DNA of 64,000 nt, taken from Paenalicyclobacillus ferrooxydans. Its GTDB lineage: Bacteria > Bacillota > Bacilli > Alicyclobacillales > Alicyclobacillaceae. Position numbers and translations under genes: made by a program. Every line of letters starts with the position of its first letter. The stretch's first letter is position 1. Shown here piece after piece: positions 1 through 8,213 of the stretch. The notes under the pieces are model-generated. The model searched no databases. It saw only the letters and a program-made list of their open reading frames with translations, and was not told the origin of the DNA. The stretch spans positions 62,001-126,000 of the forward strand of contig NZ_LJCO01000077.1 in NCBI RefSeq assembly GCF_001399675.1. The letters run 5' to 3'.

Positions 1-616
1 TGAGGTCAGTCCCTTCCACAACCACATTCGCTTTTCCAATTTCGACGGTGTAATCCCCCTCAGGCACCTCATCCTTGCGATACCGGTAGAGTTTCATCGG
101 TTCGAAGTAGAGGACCGGATCGGGATCGCGAATAGCAGCAAGCAACAACCCCTTCGCATCATAGGGGTTACTCGGCATCACAACCTTGAGGCCTGGTGAG
201 TGAAGGAAGATTCCTTCGAGACTGTCAGAGTGCAGTTCCGGCGTACGAACTCCACCGCCGTAAGGTGCGCGGACGACCATCGGCAAGGTGACCGTGCCAG
301 CGGATCGAAAACGCATGCGGGCCGCTTGGGATGCCAGCTGGTCCATCGCTTCATAGATAAAGCCGAGGAACTGGATCTCGGCGACCGGCCGCAATCCACG
401 CGCTGCCATGCCCACGGCGGCGCCAATGATGGCCGATTCCGCCAGCGGTGTGTCCACAACACGGCGTTCTCCGAATGCGGCCTGCAACCCGTCGGTCGCG
501 CGGAACACACCGCCTGCCCTGCCGACATCCTCGCCAAACACGATGACTCGTTCGTCGCGGGCCATCTCCATCTTGAGTGCATCGTTGATCGCTTCAATGA
601 TGTTCATCATCGCCAT
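1..616 (-). CDS. pdhB: Pyruvate dehydrogenase E1 beta subunit (partial)
   Basis: N-terminal 205 residues of the E1 beta subunit of a 2-oxo acid dehydrogenase, which with E1 alpha binds thiamine pyrophosphate and decarboxylates pyruvate (or a branched-chain oxo acid) in the cytosol before transfer to E2 lipoyl groups. My translation starts [14 protein letters not shown] and contains the family blocks [33 protein letters not shown] and [10 protein letters not shown]. The ATG at 616 lies 6 bases past the alpha-subunit stop and uses a GGGGGAG ribosome site inside the end of that gene, so the two are translationally linked. The gene is cut by the left window edge; E2 and E3 genes would be expected beyond it. 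Pyruvate specificity is assumed, not shown. Confidence 0.93.
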   Translation of the reverse strand, partial: MAMMNIIEAINDALKMEMARDERVIVFGEDVGRAGGVFRATDGLQAAFGERRVVDTPLAESAIIGAAVGMAARGLRPVAEIQFLGFIYEAMDQLASQAARMRFRSAGTVTLPMVVRAPYGGGVRTPELHSDSLEGIFLHSPGLKVVMPSNPYDAKGLLLAAIRDPDPVLYFEPMKLYRYRKDEVPEGDYTVEIGKANVVVEGTDL

Positions 617-622
617 GGCTGA

Positions 623-1906
623 TCACTCCCCCTTGCCTTGCGGTCCCGATTGTGTAGGCGTTCCATGAGGAGCTGCCTGCGGTGCGGCCCCATTACCTGG
701 TGCCGGCTGGCTGGTAGGTGCTGCCCCAGGTCCGCCCGTCACACCCGTTGCTCCCGTTGCTCCCGTTGCTCCCGTTGCTCCCGTTGCTCCCACGCCACCC
801 ATTGCGCCCCCTGCAGCCCCTGCAGCCATCTGGGCTTTTGCGGCCAACACCTGGGACACTTCTGCCTGTTGCTTCTCCAAGTGCGGTGGCGTCGGTGCGT
901 AGACCAAATCGAATATCTCCACCAGAGAGCCCTTCGCCTCCGCCTCCGCGGCATCGACGGCGTCCGCAATTTTGGCAGCCGCTGACTCCCGAATGGCGGC
1001 ATCTTTTGCATCGTCCAGCAAGCCCCGGTCCGTCAGGAAACGTGCGAATCGCGTAATCGGATCGCGCTCCATCCACACCTGTACATCGTCAGGGGTGCGA
1101 TAGCGGGTTGGATCATCCGAGGTGGTATGCGGTCCATGGCGATACGTAACAGCTTCAATTAACACCGGGCCCGATCCGCTGCGCGCATGCTGCACCGCCT
1201 CCTGCATCACGCTGTAGACGCCAAGGATGTCGTTGCCGTCCACCTGAATGCCTGGAATGTCGTAAGCCACCGCTTTTTGTGCAAGCGTACGGCTGGCAGC
1301 CTGACGATTTCGAGGGACGCTGATGGCCCACTGGTTGTTTTGAACGAAGAAGATGGCCGGGAGTTTGAACACCGACGCGAAGTTCATCGCTTCGTGGAAG
1401 TCTCCCTGGGAGGTCGCTCCGTCGCCGAGGTAGGCAACGCTCACCGATCCATCACCGAGATACTGCGACGCCCAAGCACTGCCCATGGCGTGCAACGTCT
1501 GCGCTGCGATGATGATCTGCACAGGAAACGAGTGCACCCCTTCCGGCACCGCTCCGCCCTGAACGCTGCCCATCGTGTAGAGGAGGCTCTGCTTAAGCGG
1601 CATCCCATGAACCCACACCACGGGCAGTTCACGGTAGCTCGGAAACACCCAGTCTGTCTTCTCCAAGGCGTAAGCGCTTGCGACCTGTGCAGCCTCTTGC
1701 CCGCTGAAAGGAGCATACGTGCCAATTCTGCCTTGGCGCTGTAAGCGTATAGCCCGCTCGTCGTACGTGCGGGCAAACACCATCCACTGGTACATGTCGA
1801 GCAACTGTTCGTCGGTCAGATTTGGCATTTCACCGTGTAACTGGCCGCTCTCGTCGAGGAGTTGGAACATCTCTACTGGCGGTTGGTTCTCAGGTCTGAT
1901 CCACAT
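623..1906 (-). CDS. pdhA: Pyruvate dehydrogenase E1 alpha subunit with collagen-like C-terminal tail
   Basis: Thiamine-pyrophosphate subunit of the E1 component. It shows RIGTYAPFSGQEAAQVAS, the TPP/Mg motif GDGATSQGDFHEAMNFA followed about 25 residues after GDG by QNN, and the conserved RYRHGPHTTSDDPTRYR region (written YRHGPHTTSDDPTRYR here). I start at ATG 1906 because GGGAGG lies 7 bases upstream; a longer reading from 1942 lacks a site. The product is 427 residues, about 60 longer than usual. The excess is a Gly/Ala/Thr/Pro-rich tail with GGVGATGATGATGATGATG followed by a Pro/Gln-rich end, encoded partly by five 9-bp repeats. The tail is not part of the known catalytic fold. The 52-bp repeat array lies upstream, between this gene and the next minus-strand gene. 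Confidence 0.93.
   Translation of the reverse strand: MWIRPENQPPVEMFQLLDESGQLHGEMPNLTDEQLLDMYQWMVFARTYDERAIRLQRQGRIGTYAPFSGQEAAQVASAYALEKTDWVFPSYRELPVVWVHGMPLKQSLLYTMGSVQGGAVPEGVHSFPVQIIIAAQTLHAMGSAWASQYLGDGSVSVAYLGDGATSQGDFHEAMNFASVFKLPAIFFVQNNQWAISVPRNRQAASRTLAQKAVAYDIPGIQVDGNDILGVYSVMQEAVQHARSGSGPVLIEAVTYRHGPHTTSDDPTRYRTPDDVQVWMERDPITRFARFLTDRGLLDDAKDAAIRESAAAKIADAVDAAEAEAKGSLVEIFDLVYAPTPPHLEKQQAEVSQVLAAKAQMAAGAAGGAMGGVGATGATGATGATGATGVTGGPGAAPTSQPAPGNGAAPQAAPHGTPTQSGPQGKGE
744..788 (-). repeat. Five 9-bp tandem repeats inside pdhA coding the Gly-Ala-Thr tail
   Basis: CCCGTTGCT (plus strand) occurs five times without interruption; on the coding strand it specifies Gly-Ala-Thr repeats. Because the unit is a multiple of three, copy-number change would lengthen or shorten the tail without a frameshift. 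Confidence 0.9.
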
Positions 1907-2110
1907 GACGCTGCCTCCCACTGAAGTTTCGATAGCTATCAAATATTCTAAAATTTATGCTATCACAGGTTGGTAGTGGAATGAATGCAGATTCGCCGGC
2001 AGCCGGGGTGGGTGCGTGAAATTTTGCGAGTGGGATGTGGCGGAGTCGCGTTGACCAGGGGGATTCGGGCTCCGGGGGTGCGGACTTCATGGTTGCTTGC
2101 GGTGGCTGGC

Positions 2111-2176
2111 GAGGGGTGTGCCTGCCGAGGGGGTGTGCCTGCCGAGGGGGTGTGCCTGCCGAGGGGGGTGCCTGGC
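2111..2176. repeat. Four 16-17 bp tandem repeats
   Basis: Four imperfect copies of GAGGGGGTGTGCCTGCC (16, 17, 17 and 16 bases) stand head to tail. Function unknown; open frames through it are low-complexity translations. Confidence 0.85.
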
Positions 2177-2280
2177 GCGAGTGGGGTGGGCATCAGGGCT
2201 GGGAACCCACACGGCTGGACGTCTGCTTGCATAAGGGAAACCTTTTCCCCTATCCGCCACCTTTCTATCACGAAGGCGGA

Positions 2281-2305
2281 AACAGGGGACAAAATGTCCC
2301 CTGTT
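2281..2305. repeat. Perfect 11-bp inverted repeat with 3-base loop
   Basis: AACAGGGGACA, loop AAA, TGTCCCCTGTT. Neither side has a T tract, so it is not an obvious terminator. It sits 55 bases before the 52-bp array and may be an operator or an extragenic palindrome. Confidence 0.75.
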
Positions 2306-2360
2306 CACCAATTTGATATTCGAATGTGGGCGACCTCACAGCAAGCTTTGGATGATTAAA

Positions 2361-3120
2361 GGAACTCAGTTCCGCTAACACACGCAGCGCAGCGAGCCCC
2401 GGGTGGCCTAGCGGAACTCAGTTCCGCTAACGCACGCAGCACAGCGAACTCCGGGTGTCCTAGCGGAACTCAGTTCCGCTAACGCGGGCAGCGCAGCGAG
2501 CCCCAGGTATCCTAGCGGAACTCAGTTCCGCTAACGCACGCAGCGCAGCGAGCCCCGGGTATCCTAGCGGAACTCAGTTCCGCTAACGCACGCAGCACAG
2601 CGAACTCCGGGTGTCCTAACGGAACTCAGTTCCGCTAACACACGCAGCACAGCGAACTCCGGGTATCCTAGCGGAACTCAGTTCCGCTAACGCACGCAGC
2701 ACAGCGAGCCCCGGGTATCCTAGCGGAACTCAGTTCCGCTAACGCACGCAGCACAGCGAGCCCCAGGTATCCTAGAGGAACTCAGTTCCGCTAACGCACG
2801 CAGCACAGCGAGCCCCGGGTATCCTAGCGGAACTCAGTTCCGCTAACGCACGCAGCACAGCGAGCCCCAGGTATCCTAGCGGAACTCAGTTCCGCTAACG
2901 CACGCAGCGCAGCGAGCCCCGGGTGTCCTAACGGAACTCAGTTCCGCTAACGCGGGCCTCACAGCGAGCCCCGGGTATCCTAGCGGAACTCAGTTCCGCT
3001 AACACACGCAGCACAGCGAGCCCCGGGTGTCCTAGCGGAACTCAGTTCCGCTAACGCACGCAGCGCAGCGAACCCTATGTGTCCTAGCGGAACTCAGTTC
3101 CGCTAACGCACGCAGCAAAG
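2361..3120. repeat. 52-bp tandem repeat array, 15 units, each with a 21-bp palindrome
   Basis: GGAACTCAGTTCCGCTAAC recurs at 2361, 2413, 2465, 2517, 2569, 2621, 2673, 2725, 2777, 2829, 2881, 2933, 2985, 3037 and 3089, exactly 52 bp apart. Most units contain TAGCGGAACT, a central C, then AGTTCCGCTA. The 31 bases between palindromes are conserved too (ACGCACGCAGC, then GCGAGCCCCGGGTATCC with a few recurrent variants such as CACAG/CGCAG and GAGCCCC/GAACTCC). The first unit lacks the TAGC flank and the last is partial, so the edges are degenerate. Spacers are not unique, so this is not CRISPR. It lies between the 3' end of the 3152 gene and the pdhA promoter side. Confidence 0.95.
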
Positions 3121-3151
3121 CAACCACCGCCCAATCTCCTGCCTTTCCAAT

Positions 3152-4147
3152 CTACCAACCCGCAGCCCCCAAAAAACGTGCGATGTCTGCTTGTGCCCGT
3201 GCCCAGTCACGATGCGGATCCGGCACAATCAGCACAGGGAACGGAAGCTGTTTGCAGATGTCCATCTCGATAGACTGCCTCTGCTCGAGAAACTCAATCA
3301 GCCCATCCAATCCTGAGAGTCCGCGTGCGTGACCATATGCCTGATCCGTATGGTATGAGATGACAAACTCAAGCCACTCTTTCGGCCGCTCCGGTATAAT
3401 CCGCTCCAGCGTCTCGCGCACATTGGTCGGATAGAGGTAGATGAGTACCGGCCGCAGCGGCAGGACTGTACGCGCGAGGCTCAGGACGTGATCCTGCAGT
3501 GCATCCGCCCCCGCGTTGTGCATCGCAATAAACGAGCACACCGGGTTTTGCAGGAAGCAACAGTCAAACACATAGCTCGTAGACATCGATTCTCGCTGCC
3601 AGCTGGCAAATCGATGCCAACTTGCCTGGAGTGTCTCTGCGTGTTTGGCCAGACTGATGCCGTCGTAGATGTCATACTTCGCGAGTGCATCAACCAACTC
3701 TGCTGGCATACGCTCACCCCCCATTTCCCGCTGTGCCTTGCGGTAGGGGATAAGCCACGTACACCCTTGGCGACTGTGGCTCGACACCGCTTCCGGCTCA
3801 CCAGGTACCACCCGCACCTCAGGATCAGACCTCGCCGGATCATCCTGGCCCATCTTTTCACCCGACTGCGGTGCTGTCTCAGCCAAGCTCCATAGGGTTT
3901 CAGCGTACTCAGGGTACGCCCGACATATGGCCTCCAACTCATGCTCGTCCACAACAGCCACACCGTCGTAGTCCGCCGGGTGTTCGAGGTTCCCTTCCAG
4001 GTACACCTTCGTCTGCAACCCCATCCTCTGCAGCGTCTCGCCCACAAACTGAGCCGTCGTCGTCTTACCGGCCCCCATAATCCCCTCTATCAACAGCAAT
4101 CCGGGTCCGTTCCTCGTTTCATTCCGCTCTTGCGATCCCGCTGTCAT
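3152..4147 (-). CDS. P-loop NTPase, nucleoside/thymidylate-kinase-like
   Basis: Cytosolic P-loop protein of 331 residues with a Walker A near the N-terminus (IEGIMGAGKTTTAQFVGETL) in the style of small-molecule kinases. Later come a CSFIAMHNAGADALQDHVLSLA segment and VLIYLYPTNVRETLERIIPERP, which resemble the LID/nucleotide-binding part of deoxynucleoside kinase relatives. I recognise the superfamily, not the substrate. Start: ATG 4147 has GGGGAG 7 bases upstream; a TTG at 4162 would put that site inside the gene. It lies 110 bases downstream of the TPP enzyme on the same strand and may be cotranscribed. Proteins of this type in bacilli are usually annotated only as hypothetical NTPases. Confidence 0.75.
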   Translation of the reverse strand: MTAGSQERNETRNGPGLLLIEGIMGAGKTTTAQFVGETLQRMGLQTKVYLEGNLEHPADYDGVAVVDEHELEAICRAYPEYAETLWSLAETAPQSGEKMGQDDPARSDPEVRVVPGEPEAVSSHSRQGCTWLIPYRKAQREMGGERMPAELVDALAKYDIYDGISLAKHAETLQASWHRFASWQRESMSTSYVFDCCFLQNPVCSFIAMHNAGADALQDHVLSLARTVLPLRPVLIYLYPTNVRETLERIIPERPKEWLEFVISYHTDQAYGHARGLSGLDGLIEFLEQRQSIEMDICKQLPFPVLIVPDPHRDWARAQADIARFLGAAGW

Positions 4148-4257
4148 CCACCGACTCCCCAATCATGAGCGTTACTCCCCTGCCGCAACCGCATTCCATT
4201 TGCCAACGCCGCCTTCTACCCTTTGCCCCCCACCTTCTACCCTGGCCAGCAACTCCC

Positions 4258-5931
4258 CTACTGCAGGAATTCCTTCACTTCCTTATCGATCACAAAGTCA
4301 ATCAGATACGGCCGCCGCTTCGCAAGCGCCTGCTCCAGAGCCGGTCTCACATCCTCCGGATTCTCCACTCGTACTGCCTCCACGCCAAACGCATTCGCGC
4401 AGGTCACGAAATCGATCTCCGGGCCCACAAGGTCCATACCAGGATACACTCCGGCCGCACGGGCTGGCCCATTCAGTCTTCGCAGCCCACCCTTGAGAAT
4501 CATGTAGCTCGTATTGTTCACAATCAGGTAGACCACTGGCAGGTTGTATTTCGACGCGTTCCACAGTGCCTGGATGACATAGAGCGCCGATCCGTCCCCA
4601 ATCACCGCCACGACCCGCTCATCCGGCCTCGCCAGCTGTGCACCGAGCGCTGCCGGCATCCCGTAGCCTAATCCCCCGCCTTTGAGCGCGATCACGCTGT
4701 CTACCCTGTCAATCTTCAGATACCCGTGTACATACCGGCCTGTCGTGACCGACTCATCGACCAGAAAGGTGTGGTCATCCCACAGCTCGTTCAACTCCGC
4801 CATGATGTGAGCCGGAGACAGCGGCTTCTGCGTCCTGCCCGCTTCCCGCTCCTCGCGCAGTTTATCCGCCCTCGCCTTTTGCCGATCCGCTATCTCCGCC
4901 AACCGCCGCTCGCGGCGCTGAAAAAACTCCGCCGCTCCCGCGTTTTTCACCGCTTCCGCCAACTGAGCAGCAATCTTCCGAATATCCCCAAGCAGTGCAA
5001 CATCCACGTGGTTGTTCTTCCCGATCTCCCACGCATTACAGTCCACGTGAATGACGCGGGTGTGGGGTGGGATGACCGGATCGGCAAAGTATAAAAGCGG
5101 AGCTTGGCTCGTCACGCCCACGAACATCACCACATCTGCATCCGCCAAAATCCGCTGCAGATACGGGCCATTTGGCAGACCACGGCCGAAAAACTGCGGA
5201 TGCGTATATGGAAACGACAACGCTGCTCCCTGATGCTCGCTGTATACCTCGCAGCCAATCACCTCTGCCAACTGCACCATCTCACCCACAGCGCCTGCCT
5301 GAGCCACGCCGTCACCCACAATCAAAACTGGATGCGCCGCCTCCACGAGCGTGCGCGCTGCCTCACCAACAGCGGCTTCACCTGGCGATCCGCTCACCTC
5401 AATCACCGTAAGCGGCATCGGCCCGCGCGAGGTTTCCGCCATCATGACATCCGAAGGCAAGGACAAAAACACCGGACCCATCGGCGGCGTCAAGGCAACC
5501 TTAAAAGCGCGCTGTACAGCCATCCCAATCTCATCCGGATGCCGAATCTCATACGCCCACTTGGTGAATGGTTTGGCAAGGGAAACGAGATCGCCAACGA
5601 GAGCCGGTTCCTGAAGCGCCAAGCGGCTGTCGTGCTGCCCTGCCGTCAGAACCAGCGGCACATGTGCACGCCAGGCATCGTACAGGTTTCCCAGTCCGTG
5701 GGCCAGCCCCGGCGTGATATGCAGGTTCACTACACCCGCCTTGCCTGACGCCTGCGCATACCCCGCCGCCATCCCAACCGCCACATCTTCATGTAAGGCA
5801 AGGATGTACTCAATGTCCGGATAGTTTACCAGGCCGTCCATGAGCGGCAGCTCTGTTGTACCCGGATTCCCAAACAGATACTCCACGCCGTAGGTCCGAA
5901 ACGCCTCAAGAACGCAGTCCCTTCCAAGCAT
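4258..5931 (-). CDS. TPP-dependent decarboxylase, benzoylformate decarboxylase / acetolactate synthase family
   Basis: Cytosolic thiamine-pyrophosphate enzyme of 557 residues. The N-terminal pyrimidine-binding domain shows YLFGNPGTTELPLMDGL and the catalytic Glu in ILALHEDVAVGMAAGYA; a central domain has PVLIVGDGVAQAG; the C-terminal PP domain has GLGYGMPAALGAQLA and VAVIGDGSALYVIQALWNA followed by VNN, the GDG-NN metal/TPP motif. GNPGTTELP is typical of benzoylformate-decarboxylase-like proteins, but substrate cannot be read from sequence; oxalyl-CoA or sulfoacetaldehyde-type activities are alternatives. Start at ATG 5931 follows GAGGTG by 7 bases; the longer reading from 5985 has no such site. 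Confidence 0.85.
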   Translation of the reverse strand: MLGRDCVLEAFRTYGVEYLFGNPGTTELPLMDGLVNYPDIEYILALHEDVAVGMAAGYAQASGKAGVVNLHITPGLAHGLGNLYDAWRAHVPLVLTAGQHDSRLALQEPALVGDLVSLAKPFTKWAYEIRHPDEIGMAVQRAFKVALTPPMGPVFLSLPSDVMMAETSRGPMPLTVIEVSGSPGEAAVGEAARTLVEAAHPVLIVGDGVAQAGAVGEMVQLAEVIGCEVYSEHQGAALSFPYTHPQFFGRGLPNGPYLQRILADADVVMFVGVTSQAPLLYFADPVIPPHTRVIHVDCNAWEIGKNNHVDVALLGDIRKIAAQLAEAVKNAGAAEFFQRRERRLAEIADRQKARADKLREEREAGRTQKPLSPAHIMAELNELWDDHTFLVDESVTTGRYVHGYLKIDRVDSVIALKGGGLGYGMPAALGAQLARPDERVVAVIGDGSALYVIQALWNASKYNLPVVYLIVNNTSYMILKGGLRRLNGPARAAGVYPGMDLVGPEIDFVTCANAFGVEAVRVENPEDVRPALEQALAKRRPYLIDFVIDKEVKEFLQ

Positions 5932-6024
5932 ATACGAACACCTCGCCAGTCCATTTTTAGTCCGTGCGATCCCGATTGAATCCACCGTTCACCATGCATG
6001 AATTCCACCGTCACCCGTCACCCA

Positions 6025-6079
6025 TCCGTAGTCCGTAGTCCGTAGTCCGTAGTCCGTAGTCCGTAGTCCGTAGTCCGTA
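6025..6079. repeat. Heptamer tandem repeat (TCCGTAG; GGACTAC type on the minus strand)
   Basis: Seven full copies of TCCGTAG plus TCCGTA. Read on the minus strand this is a GGACTAC repeat, one base different from the GGACTGC array at 10521. The unit is not a multiple of three and the array is intergenic. Confidence 0.9.
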
Positions 6080-6153
6080 AACAATCCGTGATTCTTATGC
6101 CCTTCACCATTTATTTTATCGAAAATTCGGACACACAGGGATGCAGCCGATGC

Positions 6154-6182
6154 AAAAAAAAGAGCCTCCACGCGGGAGACTC
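6154..6182 (-). terminator. Rho-independent terminator of the chemoreceptor gene
   Basis: On the minus strand GAGTCTCC, loop CGCGT, GGAGGCTC (one G-U pair) is followed by eight T. It begins about 20 bases past the chemoreceptor stop. Confidence 0.9.
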
Positions 6183-6201
6183 GCTGTATCTGTAAACCGC
6201 A

Positions 6202-7860
6202 TCAATTCACTCTGAAAGCAGAAACATGTCCACTCAATTCTTCGGCCAGTTGAGCCAACGACTGCGAGGAAGATGCCGTTTCCTCAATACCTGCTGCTGA
6301 TTGTTCTGCCGTTGCAGCGATCGTTTCAATCGAACGCAACACTTCCGAAGCCTGCGCAGATTGTTCCTCACTAGCTGCTGCAATCTCTGTGACTTTATCC
6401 GCGGAAGCAGCCACCATGGAAGCAATATTCACAAATGCGTCACCGCTCTGTCTTGTCGACTCAGCACCCTCATGAACAGCCTGAACGCTCTTTTCTGTGT
6501 TCGCCTGCATGGTCTTGATGATTGCTGTGATTTGCTTGGTGGCTTCACTACTTCGTTCCGCCAGCTTACGCACTTCGTCAGCCACGACGGCAAAGCCGCG
6601 GCCCTGATCTCCCGCGCGCGCAGCCTCAATCGCTGCATTCAGGGCTAGCAAATTCGTCTGGTCTGCAATATCTTCAATTACCTCAACAATCTGACCGACG
6701 CGATTGGAATCTTCACTTAGCCGAGCAATTTGTTGGCTGACGATATTCATTCCTGCTACAGATTTCTGCACAATATCTTCGCCCGAGCGCGCCAAGCCCA
6801 CGGTTTGAGACGACAATTCAGCTGCATGTTCCGCATGTTCAGAAACGGAATGGATGGCTGTTGACAGTTCTTTGAACAGCTGATTAACGGTCTCAGCGGA
6901 TTGTGCTTGAGCGGTACTCCCTGCAGCCATCTGTTCAGTGGCCGCGGAGATCTCTTGCGAAGCCGCTGAAACATTCTCCGCTGCCGCAAGAACATTAGAT
7001 ATCATGTCACGCAGTTTTAGAACCATATTGTTTGTAGATTCAGATAGCGTTCCCACTTCGTCACTCGATGTAATCTCTAGCAGTTCGACAGCAAGGTTCC
7101 CGTCTGCAACCCTGCCCACCTGCTCTGCCACGCGCTTAATCGCCCTTGACAAGCGGTTCGAGAATAGGATTAACAAAATAAGTCCCAAAACTAACGCAAT
7201 GCCAAGGGTGATAATCAAATTAATGAGAATACTGGTTGCACCGCTGTTAAAATCACTTGCGTATGAACCAACAGCGACAATCCATCCCCAAGCCGGCGCC
7301 TCATCCGAATAGACGATTTTTTCCTGAAGCTGATTTGGATGCCCGGGTAGCGGCCAAATATAATTGGTGTACCCTCCGCCATTTTCTGCTGCTTTAATAA
7401 TGTCCTGAACCATATGAGTCCCGTTCTTGTCTTTGGCATTCCATAAATTTTTTCCTTCAGGAGCGGTGGGGTTGGCCAACACGTTGCCCTTTGTATCATA
7501 GATGAAGAAGTATCCACGATTGTTGCCGATATCATATTTGGGGTTAATGGGACGGAGTCCAGTAGATTGCGTCGGTCCTAAAGCGATCTGTTTTACTTGT
7601 TCCTGTGCCTGAGCAAGAGACATGTTTCCCGCCTGAACTTGTGCATTAAAGCTGCCAATCGTCGCATTTAGCAGCTCAACATCATTTTTTAATGCAATTT
7701 TGCTGCTCTGATTCAATTGACTTTTGGCATCTACATAAGAGACAAGACCAATGACTACACTTGGAACAATTAAAAGCACAAGTGAAATGGATATTAACTT
7801 CATGCGAACTGATGAATTGAGTCCTAATCCCCTTAATCTAAGCCTGAACATTTTTGCCAA
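6202..7860 (-). CDS. Methyl-accepting chemotaxis protein with extracellular Cache-type sensor
   Basis: Inner-membrane chemoreceptor of about 552 residues. TM1 is about residues 20-40 ([19 protein letters not shown]). A single-Cache-like extracellular domain follows, with [16 protein letters not shown] and [14 protein letters not shown]2 is near 215-240 ([19 protein letters not shown]). A HAMP linker and a long helical signalling domain follow, with the CheA/CheW hairpin tip [21 protein letters not shown] and [18 protein letters not shown]. Start is uncertain: TTG 7860 has AGAGGTG 7 bases upstream, while GTG 7869 and ATG 7851 fit less well. The gene is monocistronic with a c-di-GMP-I riboswitch and terminator in its leader, so expression should follow c-di-GMP. 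The ligand is unknown. Confidence 0.93.
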   Translation of the reverse strand: MAKMFRLRLRGLGLNSSVRMKLISISLVLLIVPSVVIGLVSYVDAKSQLNQSSKIALKNDVELLNATIGSFNAQVQAGNMSLAQAQEQVKQIALGPTQSTGLRPINPKYDIGNNRGYFFIYDTKGNVLANPTAPEGKNLWNAKDKNGTHMVQDIIKAAENGGGYTNYIWPLPGHPNQLQEKIVYSDEAPAWGWIVAVGSYASDFNSGATSILINLIITLGIALVLGLILLILFSNRLSRAIKRVAEQVGRVADGNLAVELLEITSSDEVGTLSESTNNMVLKLRDMISNVLAAAENVSAASQEISAATEQMAAGSTAQAQSAETVNQLFKELSTAIHSVSEHAEHAAELSSQTVGLARSGEDIVQKSVAGMNIVSQQIARLSEDSNRVGQIVEVIEDIADQTNLLALNAAIEAARAGDQGRGFAVVADEVRKLAERSSEATKQITAIIKTMQANTEKSVQAVHEGAESTRQSGDAFVNIASMVAASADKVTEIAAASEEQSAQASEVLRSIETIAATAEQSAAGIEETASSSQSLAQLAEELSGHVSAFRVN

Positions 7861-7998
7861 CACGTTCACCTCTGCCCGTTTCTGCTTCTACACCATCGTA
7901 GATCAGTTGTGACTACCACCAATGTTCCGGCTCCAAGGGCCGCCCAGGATCCCTCCCCCTTCAATACGTTTTTCAATTGCGGAAGGAGAGCTGAACAT

Positions 7999-8029
7999 AA
8001 AAAAGCGCCCCTTCCATGAACACGGGACG
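7999..8029 (-). terminator. Expression-platform terminator after the c-di-GMP riboswitch
   Basis: On the minus strand CGTCCC pairs with GGGGCG (an inner TTC/GAA extends it), then CTTTTTT. It directly follows the riboswitch aptamer and lies about 135 bases before the chemoreceptor start, as expected for transcriptional control. Confidence 0.75.
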
Positions 8030-8042
8030 TCTCTGCTAAGAA

Positions 8043-8130
8043 GATAGCAACCAGGCCGTCATAGGCTTGTGCCCGTAGATCCGTGGCTTTGCGACGTAGA
8101 GTTTCCTCGTACTGTGCCCGTATTCTTCGA
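8043..8130 (-). promoter_or_regulatory. c-di-GMP-I (GEMM) riboswitch controlling the chemoreceptor gene
   Basis: The minus strand reads GGGCACA, then a GUA(C)GAG stem capped by a GAAA tetraloop and closed by CUCUAC, then GUCGCAAAGCCACGGAUCU. These are the hallmarks of the first half of the GEMM-I aptamer (GNRA-capped stem followed by CGCAAAGCC). The second half GACGGCCTGGTTGCTATC fits the second stem. GAAGA near the 5' end can pair with TCTTC at the 3' end to form P1. Chemoreceptors are known targets of this class in Firmicutes. Assigned by eye; a covariance-model search was not possible. Confidence 0.82.
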
Positions 8131-8213
8131 TGCAAACAGGTATGTAATATATGACAAAATATACTATGATTCGACATTACCAGGAAATCAACAGGAAATT
8201 TATGATAAATGCG

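Larger units (their letters stand above)
1907..2360. other. Gene-free stretch upstream of pdhA
   Basis: No credible gene is seen. It should hold the pdhA promoter close to 1907-1980 (AT-rich ATATTTGATAG on the minus strand), then a short GC-rich tandem repeat (2111-2176) and a perfect inverted repeat (2281-2305). The open frames here are low-complexity readings of the repeats. Confidence 0.7.

Noticed and set aside
1985..2359. Open frames through the GC-rich repeats upstream of pdhA
   Set aside because: Translations are just repeats of the DNA unit (e.g. RGVPAEGV); no start signal.
2361..3120. Possible CRISPR array
   Set aside because: Period is constant, but the sequence between palindromes is also conserved in every unit, the unit is 52 bp and no cas genes are present.
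7866..8177. 103-codon open frame on the minus strand
   Set aside because: It is an accidental frame through the riboswitch and terminator.
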